Assembly: GCA_031253835.1 (NCBI GenBank)
Contig: JAIRVP010000067.1
Span: forward strand, 1 to 64,000
Reading direction: 5' to 3'
Source of the DNA: Burkholderia sp.
Lineage (GTDB): Bacteria > Pseudomonadota > Gammaproteobacteria > Burkholderiales > Burkholderiaceae
Length of the DNA: 64,000 nt
How positions within the stretch are numbered: position 1 is the stretch's first letter; the number at the start of each line of letters is the position of its first letter. The notes under the pieces were generated by a model. That model was given only the letters and a program-made list of their open reading frames with translations, searched no databases and had not been told where the DNA came from. Positions 49,653 through 56,734 of the stretch are shown piece by piece. A program made the position numbers and the translations under genes.

Positions 49653-51025
49653 CGCACGTGCAACGCGCGATCGCGCGCTGGCGCAACGCGTCGCTGCGGC
49701 GGCGCCTGCTGACGTGGCTGTTGCCGGCCGCGTGCGTGATCGGCCTGGTCGCGAGCGCGGGCACCTACTGGGGCGCGCTGCGCGAGCTCGACGACCTGCT
49801 CGACGACCAGATGCGCAGCATGTCGAAGCAAATCGTCGTCGGCCCGAACGGCGAGCTGTCGTTCAGCGACCACGCGAACGGCAAGCACGGCTTCGAGGCG
49901 AGCGACCCCGATGCGGTGCTGCTGCAGGTGTGGCGCAACGGCGCGCTGGTGTATTCGACCGACCGCGATTCGAAGCTGCCCGCGCCCGAGCAGAAGGGCA
50001 TCGCGAGCGTCGACGTCGGCGGCCAGCCGTGGCGCACCTATGTGACCGAGCGCGGCGGCACGACGATCCGGCTCGCGCAGGCGCGCCATGCGCGCTGGGA
50101 AGCGATCGCGGGCATCGCGGTGCACCTGCTGTGGCCGGTATTCTCGATGCTGCCGGTGCTCGCGATCGGGCTGTGGTTCGGCATCGGCGCGGGGCTGCGG
50201 CCGCTGCGCACGATCGCATCGGGCCTGAAACGCAGGAATGCGAACAACCTCGAACCGGTCGACGTCGCGTCGATGCCGAACGAGGTCCGCCCGCTCGCGG
50301 AAGCGATCAACGACCTGCTCACGCGGCTCGACCGGTCGTTCACGCTGCAGCGGCACTTCATCGCCGATGCCGCGCACGAGTTGCGCACGCCGATCATGGG
50401 GCTGTCGATCCAGTCGCAGTTGCTGCGGCGCGCGGCGACCGCCGAGGAGCGCGAGCACATCCTCGCGCAGATCCATGCGGGCACGACGCGCCTCGGTCAC
50501 CTCGCCGAGCAGTTGCTGACGCTCGCGCGCCTCGAGCCCGATGCGCAAGCGGCCGCCTCGGCGTCGGCGCCCGTCGATCTCGCCGCGCTGTGCCGGTCGG
50601 TGGTGTCGGACCGCGCACGCGTGGCCGACGCGCACCGGATCGATCTCGGCGCGATCGTCGCCGCGCCCGTGATGGCGGCCGGCAACGTCGACACGCTGCG
50701 CGTGCTGCTGAACAACCTCGTCGACAATGCGATCCGCTATGCGGGCGACGGCTCACGTGTCGACGTGTCCGCGCGCATCGACGGCACGACGCCCGTGCTC
50801 GAAGTCGCCGACGACGGCCCCGGCATTCCGGAAGCCGAACGCACGGACGTGTGGGAACGCTTCTATCGCGGCGAAGGCGCGCAGGCCGTCACGTCGTCGG
50901 GCAGCGGGCTCGGGCTGTCGATCGTCAAGCGGATCGCCGAACAGCATCGCGCGACGGTCGCCCTCGGCACCACGCAGGGCGGGCGCGGGCTGACCGTCAC
51001 GGTGCGGTTCCCCGCACCGGCCTGA
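49649..51025 (+). CDS. qseC: Sensor histidine kinase, QseC-type
   Basis: The 458-aa inner-membrane kinase has two transmembrane segments (residues ~20-40 and ~155-180) flanking a ~115-residue periplasmic sensor. It has a HAMP-like linker, an H-box with phospho-His243 (ADAAHELRTPIM), an N-box NLVDNAIRYAG, and G-boxes DDGPGIPEAE and GSGLGLSIVKRIAEQHRATV. It overlaps qseB by 4 bp. The ligand is not predictable; E. coli QseC responds to catecholamines. A copy of the 65-bp repeat begins 20 bases after the stop. Confidence 0.9.
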   Translation: MTHVQRAIARWRNASLRRRLLTWLLPAACVIGLVASAGTYWGALRELDDLLDDQMRSMSKQIVVGPNGELSFSDHANGKHGFEASDPDAVLLQVWRNGALVYSTDRDSKLPAPEQKGIASVDVGGQPWRTYVTERGGTTIRLAQARHARWEAIAGIAVHLLWPVFSMLPVLAIGLWFGIGAGLRPLRTIASGLKRRNANNLEPVDVASMPNEVRPLAEAINDLLTRLDRSFTLQRHFIADAAHELRTPIMGLSIQSQLLRRAATAEEREHILAQIHAGTTRLGHLAEQLLTLARLEPDAQAAASASAPVDLAALCRSVVSDRARVADAHRIDLGAIVAAPVMAAGNVDTLRVLLNNLVDNAIRYAGDGSRVDVSARIDGTTPVLEVADDGPGIPEAERTDVWERFYRGEGAQAVTSSGSGLGLSIVKRIAEQHRATVALGTTQGGRGLTVTVRFPAPA

Positions 51026-51044
51026 TGCGCGCGTGACCGGCGGC

Positions 51045-51109
51045 TTTTCCACAGATTATGTTGGCAAGCTTGTGGACAACCTTCCATTAACGGCACCAAG
51101 CCCTTGATC
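51045..51109 (+). repeat. 65-bp repeat, copy 1
   Basis: Left box TTTTCCACA (51045-51053), 17-bp spacer with TGTTGGCAAG, right box TGTGGACAA (51071-51079), and a TTGATC end at 51104-51109. The left box matches the TTWTNCACA DnaA consensus. It begins 20 bases after the qseC stop. This copy diverges most in the middle, lacking CCTGCGCA. Confidence 0.85.
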
Positions 51110-51170
51110 GGAAAGGGTTTGTCACGCATGCGCGGCAAATGCGCCAGCCCGGAGCGGTCGCGCACCCGCG

Positions 51171-51677
51171 TCAGTTGTCGTAGACGATCCGCTCGACCCG
51201 CAGGCCGGCCGAGGTTTCGAGGATGCTGGCGTGCTTCTTCACGACGCAATACAGGCGGCCTGCCGGATAATCGTCCGGCCTTGGCCGGGTCCGATCCTCG
51301 GTGTGAACGACGACAGTCCCGCCGAGGGGATATGCACCGATCTGTTCGTCCATGTAATAGAGCTGACCGTTCAACTGGTAATAGCCCTGCCCGAGGTACC
51401 AGAACGAGTCCTTCCCCGTTGCGATCGGCTTGTCGCGGAGATAGATCGCGTCGCCCTTCCTGACGATCGGGAAGAACAGCAGACCAATCCGGTGTTCGAT
51501 GATCGTATAGTGGTTGGCACGAATGTCGTCGAACACCTTGTCGCGAAGTTCGTCGCTCATGTGAACGCTATCGCCGAAATACGCGGTCTGATAGTTGGCC
51601 GGCAGGCACGCATGCGCACGCGTACCGCACGCTGCCGCCAGCAGCGGCACGGCGATCATTTTCCAGATCGTTCTCAC
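51171..51677 (-). CDS. Exported hypothetical protein
   Basis: The 168-aa precursor has a signal peptide (RTIWKMIAVPLLAAACGTRAHA). The mature part has repeated Tyr/Trp/Asp-rich beta segments (KDSFWYLGQGYYQLNGQLYYMDEQIGAYPL), and a C-terminal LYCVVKKHASILETSAGLRVERIVYDN. No family recognised; it looks like a small secreted or periplasmic beta protein. The GTG start at 51677 is set by GGAGA just upstream. It is convergent with qseC and divergent from the marR gene. Confidence 0.6.
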   Translation of the reverse strand: MRTIWKMIAVPLLAAACGTRAHACLPANYQTAYFGDSVHMSDELRDKVFDDIRANHYTIIEHRIGLLFFPIVRKGDAIYLRDKPIATGKDSFWYLGQGYYQLNGQLYYMDEQIGAYPLGGTVVVHTEDRTRPRPDDYPAGRLYCVVKKHASILETSAGLRVERIVYDN

Positions 51678-51794
51678 TGATTTCTCTCCAGGTTCCTTAT
51701 TGTCGGCCGGCGATCCGCTGCAACCGGTGTTACCGGTGCCGGATCGCATCGCCAGTGTACCGGCCCTGCTTCATTCGGTGACCCTCGCCCCATC

Positions 51795-51832
51795 TTGACA
51801 ACCAGTTGTCTATTACGTAAAGTAGTTGTCAA
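51795..51832. promoter_or_regulatory. Promoter with MarR-type palindrome
   Basis: TTGACA (51795-51800) is followed, after a 17-bp spacer, by TAAAGT (51818-51823), a good sigma-70 pair. GACAAC and GTTGTC (51797-51810) form a perfect palindrome with a 2-bp centre over the -35, and a third half-site GTTGTC lies at 51825-51830. This is typical of MarR autorepression. Confidence 0.7.
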
Positions 51833-51851
51833 TTCATGATGCGAGTGGGAT

Positions 51852-52298
51852 ATGACGAAATCCGAGAAGTTGACCGCCGTCGCGCTGTCCGTATTCCGGT
51901 TGAACGGGCTGCTGATCGAATGGGGCAACACCTTTTCCGGGCCGCACGGCCTGACGAGTGCGCGCTGGCAGGTGCTGGGCGCGATCTCGATGGCGCCGGA
52001 CGCGCCGAACATCCCGCAGATTGCCGATGCGATGGGCATCACGCGGCAAGCGGTGCTGAAGCAGATCAACGTGCTGACCGAAGAAGGACTCGTCCTGTCG
52101 TTGCCCAACCCGGCGCACAAGCGCTCTCCGTTGTATTCGCTGACGCCGCGCGGCGAAGCGGCCTATCAGGCCGTGGTCGAGCAGTGGCAACGGCATGTCC
52201 GCGACATCGCCGGCGACTTCAGTTCGGCCGACCTCGATGCCGCCATTCGCGTGCTGTCGGCGATGTCCCGCGCACACGGCCAGGATGGCCGCGCGTAA
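51852..52298 (+). CDS. MarR-family transcriptional regulator
   Basis: The 148-aa winged-HTH protein contains IPQIADAMGITRQAVLKQINVLTEEGLVLSLPNPAHKRSPLYSLTPRGE, the MarR recognition-helix and wing pattern. Helical ends form the dimer interface. A palindrome with MarR symmetry overlaps its own -35, implying autorepression. The co-directional ABM-domain gene 34 bp downstream is probably in the same operon, so the effector may be a quinone or small aromatic. Confidence 0.87.
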   Translation: MTKSEKLTAVALSVFRLNGLLIEWGNTFSGPHGLTSARWQVLGAISMAPDAPNIPQIADAMGITRQAVLKQINVLTEEGLVLSLPNPAHKRSPLYSLTPRGEAAYQAVVEQWQRHVRDIAGDFSSADLDAAIRVLSAMSRAHGQDGRA

Positions 52299-52332
52299 CC
52301 CCCGCCAGCCCTCTACCTCACCAGGAGTTCCC

Positions 52333-52701
52333 ATGCCTCACTTCAAGCCGATGGATCCGGACTTTCCGATCCAGCAACAGATTGCGATCGACGCGGAGCC
52401 GGTCGTTCTCGTCAACGTATTCACACTGGCCCCCGCGGACGAAGCCGACTTTCTCGCCGTATGGAAAGACGATGCGGAATTCATGAAGCGGCAGCCGGGA
52501 TTCATCTCGACGCAGTTGCATCGTGCGCTCGGCGACAGTCCGACTTACCTGAACTACGCGATCTGGGAATCGACCGAAACGTTTCGTGCGGCCTTCACGC
52601 ATCCGGAGTTCGTCGCCAAGCTGTCGGCCTATCCGTCGTCCGCCGTCGCCAGCCCGCACCTGTTCCAGAAAGTCGGCGTCGCCGGTATCTGCACCGCGTA
52701 A
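52333..52701 (+). CDS. Antibiotic-biosynthesis-monooxygenase (ABM) domain protein
   Basis: The 122-aa protein is a single ABM ferredoxin-like domain: EPVVLVNVFTLAPADEADFLAVWKDDAEFMKRQPGFISTQLHRALGDSPTYLNYAIWESTETFRAAFTHPEFVAKL. The ABM fold acts in small monooxygenases, haem degraders and aldehyde-type detoxifiers; no cofactor residues are evident. It is coupled to marR with an excellent AGGAG ribosome site. Repeat copy 2 begins 69 bases after its stop. Confidence 0.83.
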   Translation: MPHFKPMDPDFPIQQQIAIDAEPVVLVNVFTLAPADEADFLAVWKDDAEFMKRQPGFISTQLHRALGDSPTYLNYAIWESTETFRAAFTHPEFVAKLSAYPSSAVASPHLFQKVGVAGICTA

Positions 52702-52769
52702 GTGCACGGGCGACACGTGGCAGCGCGTGGCATCCACCGGTGTTGCACCGGCCCATCGCGAACGCGGAC

Positions 52770-52834
52770 TTCTCCACAGAAAATGTTGGCAAGCTTGTGG
52801 ATATCCTGCGCACCGCGACGCTAAACCCTTGATC
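52770..52834 (+). repeat. 65-bp repeat, copy 2
   Basis: TTCTCCACA at the left, right box TGTGGATAT (52796-52804), then CCTGCGCA, CTAA and TTGATC, ending at 52834. It lies 69 bp after the ABM gene. Confidence 0.9.
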
Positions 52835-52974
52835 CGATGGACTTTGGCACGCGTGATGCAGACGGGGCCCCGGTGCTGGCCGTCGCACGCCCCGCGTCGC
52901 CCCGGTTCGCATCACGACGCCACGACGATGCACGTCGCGCCCGCCATGCGCGTGCCGGCCGGCTGTCGCGCCAC

Positions 52975-53039
52975 TTACCCACAGATTGTGTTGGCAAGCT
53001 TGTGGATATCCTGCGCAAGCATGTGCTAACCCGTTGATC
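52975..53039 (+). repeat. 65-bp repeat, copy 3
   Basis: TTACCCACA at the left, right box TGTGGATAT (53001-53009), CCTGCGCA, CTAA, and TTGATC ending at 53039. The inner spacer (GATTGTGTTGGCAAGCT) is identical to that of copy 9. Confidence 0.9.
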
Positions 53040-53227
53040 GGCCGGCCTTTCATGCGCGGCGTCATTGTTTCGGCAACACGCGGCGCGAGCGTGCACGAAG
53101 GCGGACGATCCGGCGCTACGGCAACGCACTGCCCGTGCCTTGACGCCCGTGCACGTCACGCATCAAGATCATGCGAGCCGGCCGCTGCGCCGGCGCCGCA
53201 CCACGACACATCACTCCGAGGAAGACC

Positions 53228-53428
53228 ATGGAACACTTCACCGCGTGGCAGTTGCTCGTCTCGCTCGTGCTCGTCGCCATCGTCGTCTATCCGTATGTCC
53301 GCATCGTCCGGCGCACCGGACATTCGGGCTGGTGGATCCTGACGATGTTCGTCCCGGTCCTGAACTTCATCATGCTGTGGGTGTTCGCGTTCGCGCGCTG
53401 GCCCACGGTCGACGATCGGCAGCGCTGA
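53228..53428 (+). CDS. Small membrane protein (66 aa)
   Basis: The 66-aa protein has two hydrophobic helices (WQLLVSLVLVAIVVYPYVRIV and SGWWILTMFVPVLNFIMLWVFAFARW) joined by RRTGHSG. The pattern resembles the last third of DUF805/YhaH-type small membrane proteins. It is probably an inner-membrane protein of unknown function. GAAGACC precedes the ATG. It is flanked on both sides by 65-bp repeats. Confidence 0.7.
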   Translation: MEHFTAWQLLVSLVLVAIVVYPYVRIVRRTGHSGWWILTMFVPVLNFIMLWVFAFARWPTVDDRQR

Positions 53429-53452
53429 ACATCGCGGCGAGGCTGCTCAGGC

Positions 53453-53517
53453 TTGTCCACAGATTGTGTTGGCAAGCATGTGGATAGCCTGCGCATACCG
53501 CGACCAAGCGCTTGATC
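53453..53517 (+). repeat. 65-bp repeat, copy 4
   Basis: TTGTCCACA (53453-53461), right box TGTGGATAG (53479-53487), CCTGCGCA, CCAAGCGC, and TTGATC ending at 53517. Nearly identical to copy 5. Confidence 0.92.
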
Positions 53518-53624
53518 CGAAAGACTTTGTCCGCGCCGCTTCGAATGCGGCACGCGGCCGGCAAATCGCCGGTTGCGTGCCTTCCCATGGCGTGACGCAT
53601 CGCCTGCCGCGCCGGCCTGCCCGC

Positions 53625-53689
53625 TTGTCCACAGATTGTGTTGGCAAGCATGTGGATAGCCTGCGCATACCGCAGCCAAGCGCTTGATC
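53625..53689 (+). repeat. 65-bp repeat, copy 5
   Basis: TTGTCCACA (53625-53633), right box TGTGGATAG (53651-53659), CCTGCGCA, CCAAGCGC, and TTGATC ending at 53689. It lies exactly 172 bp after copy 4. Confidence 0.92.
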
Positions 53690-53763
53690 CGAAAGACTTT
53701 GTCCGCGCCGCTTCAAACGCGGCACGGCGGCGCACGCCATGGCGAACGCGGCCGCACGCAGGC

Positions 53764-53828
53764 TTGTCCACAATTTTTGTTGGCAAGCATGTGGATATCC
53801 TGAGCATGCGTGACCTAAGTCGTTGATC
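53764..53828 (+). repeat. 65-bp repeat, copy 6
   Basis: TTGTCCACA (53764-53772), spacer with TTTTTGTTGGCAAGCA, right box TGTGGATAT, CCTGAGCA, CTAAG, and TTGATC ending at 53828, 79 bp before the end of penA. Confidence 0.9.
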
Positions 53829-53907
53829 GCACAACGTTTGATCGTGCGGGTCACGACTGCGGCACGGCGTGCCTGCGGATCGCGCCGCGCACGCCGCACC
53901 GCTCGGC

Positions 53908-54849
53908 TCAACCGAAGGTCCGCGCCACGATTTGCGCGACCGACGCGATCACGTCGTCCTTCGCGCGCGCATCGGCTTGCGTCTGCGTGTAGTACACGAC
54001 CAGCACGATCGGCGCACCCGACGCCGGCCAGATGACACCGGCATCGTTCGTCGTCCCGTAGTCGCCGGTACCCGTCTTGTCGCCCACTTTCCACCCGGCC
54101 GGCACGCCTGCGCGGATCCGCTTGTCGCCGACCTTGTTGCCGCGCAGCCAGGTGACGAGCTGCGCACGCTGCGCGGCCGGCAGCGCCTCGCCGAGCGTGA
54201 GCACGCGCATGCTCGCGGCCATCGCGGCGGGTGTCGTCGTGTCGCGCGGATCGCCCGGCAGCGCGGTATTCAGTTCGGTCTCCCATCGATCGAGGCGGAA
54301 CGTGTCGTCGCCGATCGAGCGCGCGAACGCGGTCACGGCGGACGGCCCGCCGATCAGCTTCATCAGCAGGTTCGCGGCCGAGTTGTCGCTGTACTGGATC
54401 GCGGCCTCGCACAGCGCGGCGACCGTCATGCCCGTGCCGACATGCTTCTCCGACACCGGCGAATAGTTGACGAGGTCGGCCTTCGTGTACGTCACGCGCT
54501 GTTGCAGCAGGCCCGGGCGATCGACGCTCTGCGCGAGCACCGCGGCGCTGAGCATCGCCTTGAACGTGCTGCAAAACGGGAAGCGCTCGCCCGAGCGATG
54601 CTCGATGATGCGGCCGCTCGCGGTGTCGATCGCGCACACGCCGAGACGGCCGCCCGCGTCGCGCTCGATCTCGACAAACGTCGCCTCGGCGGCGGTCGCG
54701 GACGCCACGGCTGCAGCCGCGTCCGCCGCCGCCGGGTTGGCCGCGCCCGGCGCGGCGGCCGGCTTCGACGCGCACGCGGCGACGGTGAGAACGAGCGGCG
54801 CCGTCGCGGCGGCCAGCAACAGGGTTCGACGTTTCGATGAGTAGGTCAT
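53908..54849 (-). CDS. penA: Class A beta-lactamase (PenA/PenB type)
   Basis: The 313-aa serine beta-lactamase hydrolyses beta-lactams in the periplasm. Ambler motifs: S94-T-F-K97 (Ser70 and Lys73), S154-D-N156 (Ser130 and Asn132), E190 in RWETELN (Glu166) and K258-T-G (Lys234). A Cys precedes the nucleophile, as Ambler Cys69. The N-terminus has both a twin-Arg core (SSKRRTLLLAAA) and a lipobox TVAAC (Cys26), followed by an Ala/Pro linker, as in Burkholderia Pen enzymes that are Tat-exported lipoproteins. It is divergent from its LysR-type regulator. Whether the species name should be penA or penB depends on exact phylogeny. Confidence 0.95.
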   Translation of the reverse strand: MTYSSKRRTLLLAAATAPLVLTVAACASKPAAAPGAANPAAADAAAAVASATAAEATFVEIERDAGGRLGVCAIDTASGRIIEHRSGERFPFCSTFKAMLSAAVLAQSVDRPGLLQQRVTYTKADLVNYSPVSEKHVGTGMTVAALCEAAIQYSDNSAANLLMKLIGGPSAVTAFARSIGDDTFRLDRWETELNTALPGDPRDTTTPAAMAASMRVLTLGEALPAAQRAQLVTWLRGNKVGDKRIRAGVPAGWKVGDKTGTGDYGTTNDAGVIWPASGAPIVLVVYYTQTQADARAKDDVIASVAQIVARTFG

Positions 54850-54930
54850 GTCGGTTGTCTCGTGGTGGAATGGCGGCATATCGATGTTGAAAACGGCCGG
54901 CCGCCGAGACAGCACTATCGTGACTTTACG

Positions 54931-54947
54931 GTTGCCTGACAAGCAAC
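54931..54947. promoter_or_regulatory. Candidate PenR operator
   Basis: GTTGC (54931-54935) and GCAAC (54943-54947) form a perfect 5-bp inverted repeat with a 7-bp centre and contain a T-N11-A LysR box. It lies midway in the 128-bp gap between penA and penR, where an AmpR-like regulator would act. Confidence 0.55.
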
Positions 54948-54977
54948 GATAATTGAGCGCTGACAAAAGAAATTCTT

Positions 54978-55868
54978 ATGACCAAGCTCCGCCCTCATCT
55001 TCCGCTCAATGCGTTGCGCGCGTTCGAATCGTCGGCGCGCCACCTGAACTTCACGCGCGCCGGCCTCGAACTGAGCGTGACCCAGGCCGCGGTCAGCCAG
55101 CAGGTGCGCTCGCTCGAGGAACGGCTCGGCTGCACACTGTTTACACGGTTGCCGCGCGGTCTCGGGCTCACTGACGAAGGGCGGGCGCTGCTGCCCGTGC
55201 TGAGCGACGCGTTCAGCCGCATCGAGACGGTGCTCAAGCAGTTCGACGGCGGGCGCTTCCGCGAGGTGCTGACGCTCGGCGTCGTCGGCACCTTTGCCCT
55301 AGGCTGGCTAATGCCGCGACTGAAGCAGTTCGGCGACACGCACCCGTTCGTCGAACTGCGGCTGCGCACCAACAACAACGTCGTCGACCTGGCCGCCGAG
55401 GGCCTCGACTTCGCGATCCGCTTCGGCGAAGGCAACTGGCCGGCGACGCGCAACGAGCGGCTGCTCGACGCGCCGCTCACCGCGCTGTGCGCGCCGGAGA
55501 TTGCACGGCGCCTCGCGCAGCCGGCCGATCTCGCCAATGAAACGCTGCTGCGCTCGTACCGCACCGACGAATGGCACGGCTGGTTCGATGCCGCGCAGCT
55601 CGAACCGTGGGCAGTCAACGGGCCCGTGTTCGATTCGTCGCGGCTGATGGTCGAGGCCGCGATGCAGGGTGCGGGTGTCGCGCTCGCGCCGGCCTGCATG
55701 TTCGCGCGCGAACTGCAGCTCGGCCTGCTCGCGCGGCCGCTCGACATCGACGTGCGCGCGGGCGGCTACTGGCTCACGTCGCTGAAATCGAAACCGCTGA
55801 CGCCCGCGATGACGCTCTTTCGCGACTGGATCGTGGCCGAGGCGGCCGGCGCGACGCCGGACGCGTGA
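54978..55868 (+). CDS. penR: LysR-type regulator of the beta-lactamase (PenR/AmpR-like)
   Basis: The 296-aa LTTR has an HTH of the AmpR type (LPLNALRAFESSARHLNFTRAGLELSVTQAAVSQQVRSLEERLGCTLFTRLPRGL), with the AmpR hallmark N-L-T-R-A-G and VSQQVR. The effector domain has VGTFALGWLMPRL and PEIARRLAQPADL. It is divergent from the class A enzyme, the classical PenR/AmpR arrangement sensing muropeptides and derepressing the enzyme during beta-lactam stress. Repeat copy 7 begins 12 bases after its stop. Confidence 0.92.
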   Translation: MTKLRPHLPLNALRAFESSARHLNFTRAGLELSVTQAAVSQQVRSLEERLGCTLFTRLPRGLGLTDEGRALLPVLSDAFSRIETVLKQFDGGRFREVLTLGVVGTFALGWLMPRLKQFGDTHPFVELRLRTNNNVVDLAAEGLDFAIRFGEGNWPATRNERLLDAPLTALCAPEIARRLAQPADLANETLLRSYRTDEWHGWFDAAQLEPWAVNGPVFDSSRLMVEAAMQGAGVALAPACMFARELQLGLLARPLDIDVRAGGYWLTSLKSKPLTPAMTLFRDWIVAEAAGATPDA

Positions 55869-55879
55869 CGCGGCCGCGC

Positions 55880-55944
55880 TTGTCCACAGAAAGTGTTGGC
55901 AAGGGTGTGGATATCCTGGGCACCCGGGACCTAAGCCCTTGATC
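55880..55944 (+). repeat. 65-bp repeat, copy 7
   Basis: TTGTCCACA (55880-55888), spacer with GTGTTGGCAAGGG, right box TGTGGATAT, CCTGGGCA, CTAAG, and TTGATC ending at 55944, 12 bases after penR. Confidence 0.9.
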
Positions 55945-56056
55945 GCGCACGAATTTGCTTTCCGACACACACATCGGGCAGCCTTGGTGCACGGGCTTCG
56001 CACGCCTGTCGCATTCGGGCCCGATACTCAACCAGTGCGACGCAATCGATTGCGAG

Positions 56057-56121
56057 TTGTCCACAGAATTTGTTGGCAAGCCTGTGGATATCCGTCAGAT
56101 CCGGCGCGTAACATCTTGATA
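56057..56121 (+). repeat. 65-bp repeat, copy 8
   Basis: TTGTCCACA (56057-56065), spacer with TTTGTTGGCAAGCC, right box TGTGGATAT, then a diverged middle and TTGATA at the end (56116-56121). The most diverged right half. Confidence 0.85.
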
Positions 56122-56241
56122 CACAAGGGTATTCGATATCCGGACCTTGACCGGTCAATGGTGTGGCACCGGAAGGGCATTCGAACCGCACACCGGACAG
56201 CCTCCGGGCACGCCCCGCGTGCGCGGCGAAAGGCCGGCCGG

Positions 56242-56306
56242 TTCTCCACAGATTGTGTTGGCAAGCTTGTGGATATCCTGCGCACCACCCACCTAACTCA
56301 TTGAGC
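56242..56306 (+). repeat. 65-bp repeat, copy 9
   Basis: TTCTCCACA (56242-56250), right box TGTGGATAT (56268-56276), CCTGCGCA, CTAAC, and TTGAGC at the end (56301-56306). Last copy seen; it precedes the 3' end of the 83-aa gene on the other strand. Confidence 0.88.
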
Positions 56307-56386
56307 GCACGGGGTTTTGTGCTTCATCTGCAGAATCGGGCAGCGCCGGCGCAGCCCGTGCGGCCCGCGCCGGCGCACGCCATGCC

Positions 56387-56638
56387 TCAATGCCGGTCGA
56401 GCCCGCCGCGCAGTTCGCTCGCCTTGTCGCGCAGCGCTTCGTAACCCGAACGCGCATGCTCGGGCAGGTCGGGATCGCCGATCAGTGCGCCGAGCGTTTC
56501 GATCAGGCTGAACAGGATGCCCTTCGCCGCGCCGACCGCGATGCTCTGCGATTCGATCGACTTGTGCAGGTGGTCGACCGCCGCTTCCAGATTCTCGAGC
56601 TTGTGCTCGCCGTCGTCGGGCCGGTTGTCGGTCGTCAT
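56387..56638 (-). CDS. Small helical hypothetical protein (83 aa)
   Basis: The 83-aa soluble protein reads ENLEAAVDHLHKSIESQSIAVGAAKGILFSLIETLGALIGDPDLPEHARSGYEALRDKASELRGG, a strongly helical, amphipathic pattern with no motifs. Good third-position GC and a plausible AGGTAGACG leader support coding. It lies upstream of the debranching-enzyme gene's 3' end on the same strand; no family recognised. Confidence 0.65.
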   Translation of the reverse strand: MTTDNRPDDGEHKLENLEAAVDHLHKSIESQSIAVGAAKGILFSLIETLGALIGDPDLPEHARSGYEALRDKASELRGGLDRH

Positions 56639-56734
56639 CGTCTACCTCCGCCATCGTTCAAGGGTCATGTCACGATTCTATGCCGCTGCGCGCGAACGTG
56701 GCGCGACATCGCGCAACGTTCGCGCAGCACGGCG

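Larger units (their letters stand above)
52702..53227. other. Gene-free stretch carrying two copies of the 65-bp repeat
   Basis: No coding frame is convincing here. Apparent frames on both strands simply read through the repeat, giving peptides with VGKLVDILR or its antisense ISTSLPT in every copy. The stretch holds repeat copies 2 and 3; no promoter for the 66-aa gene stands out. Confidence 0.65.
53429..53907. other. Gene-free stretch with three copies of the 65-bp repeat
   Basis: Repeat copies 4, 5 and 6 occupy much of this stretch. Copies 4 and 5 also share ~40 further bases downstream (ACTTTGTCCGCGCCGCTTC), forming a duplication with a 172-bp period. No gene is visible; the three repeats point away from the 66-aa gene and toward the 3' end of penA. 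Confidence 0.7.
55869..56386. other. Gene-free stretch carrying three copies of the 65-bp repeat
   Basis: Repeat copies 7, 8 and 9 account for most conserved sequence here. No coding frame is convincing; both strands give short read-throughs of the repeat. The spacing between copies (177 and 185 bp) is similar to that of copies 4 and 5 (172 bp). Confidence 0.65.

Noticed and set aside
52586..56288. Many small open frames encoding VGKLVDILR (plus) or ISTSLPT/GYPQACQ (minus) peptides
   Set aside because: Each is just translation of the 65-bp repeat; no codon bias or ribosome site of its own.
51045..56306. Interpreting the nine repeats as a CRISPR array
   Set aside because: Spacing is irregular (about 140 to 2,050 bp), genes intervene, the repeat has internal symmetry rather than uniform spacers, and no cas genes are near.
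51045..56306. Interpreting the repeats as a replication origin
   Set aside because: There is no AT-rich unwinding element, no dnaA/repA/parAB genes, and the boxes are distributed over 5 kb of genes.
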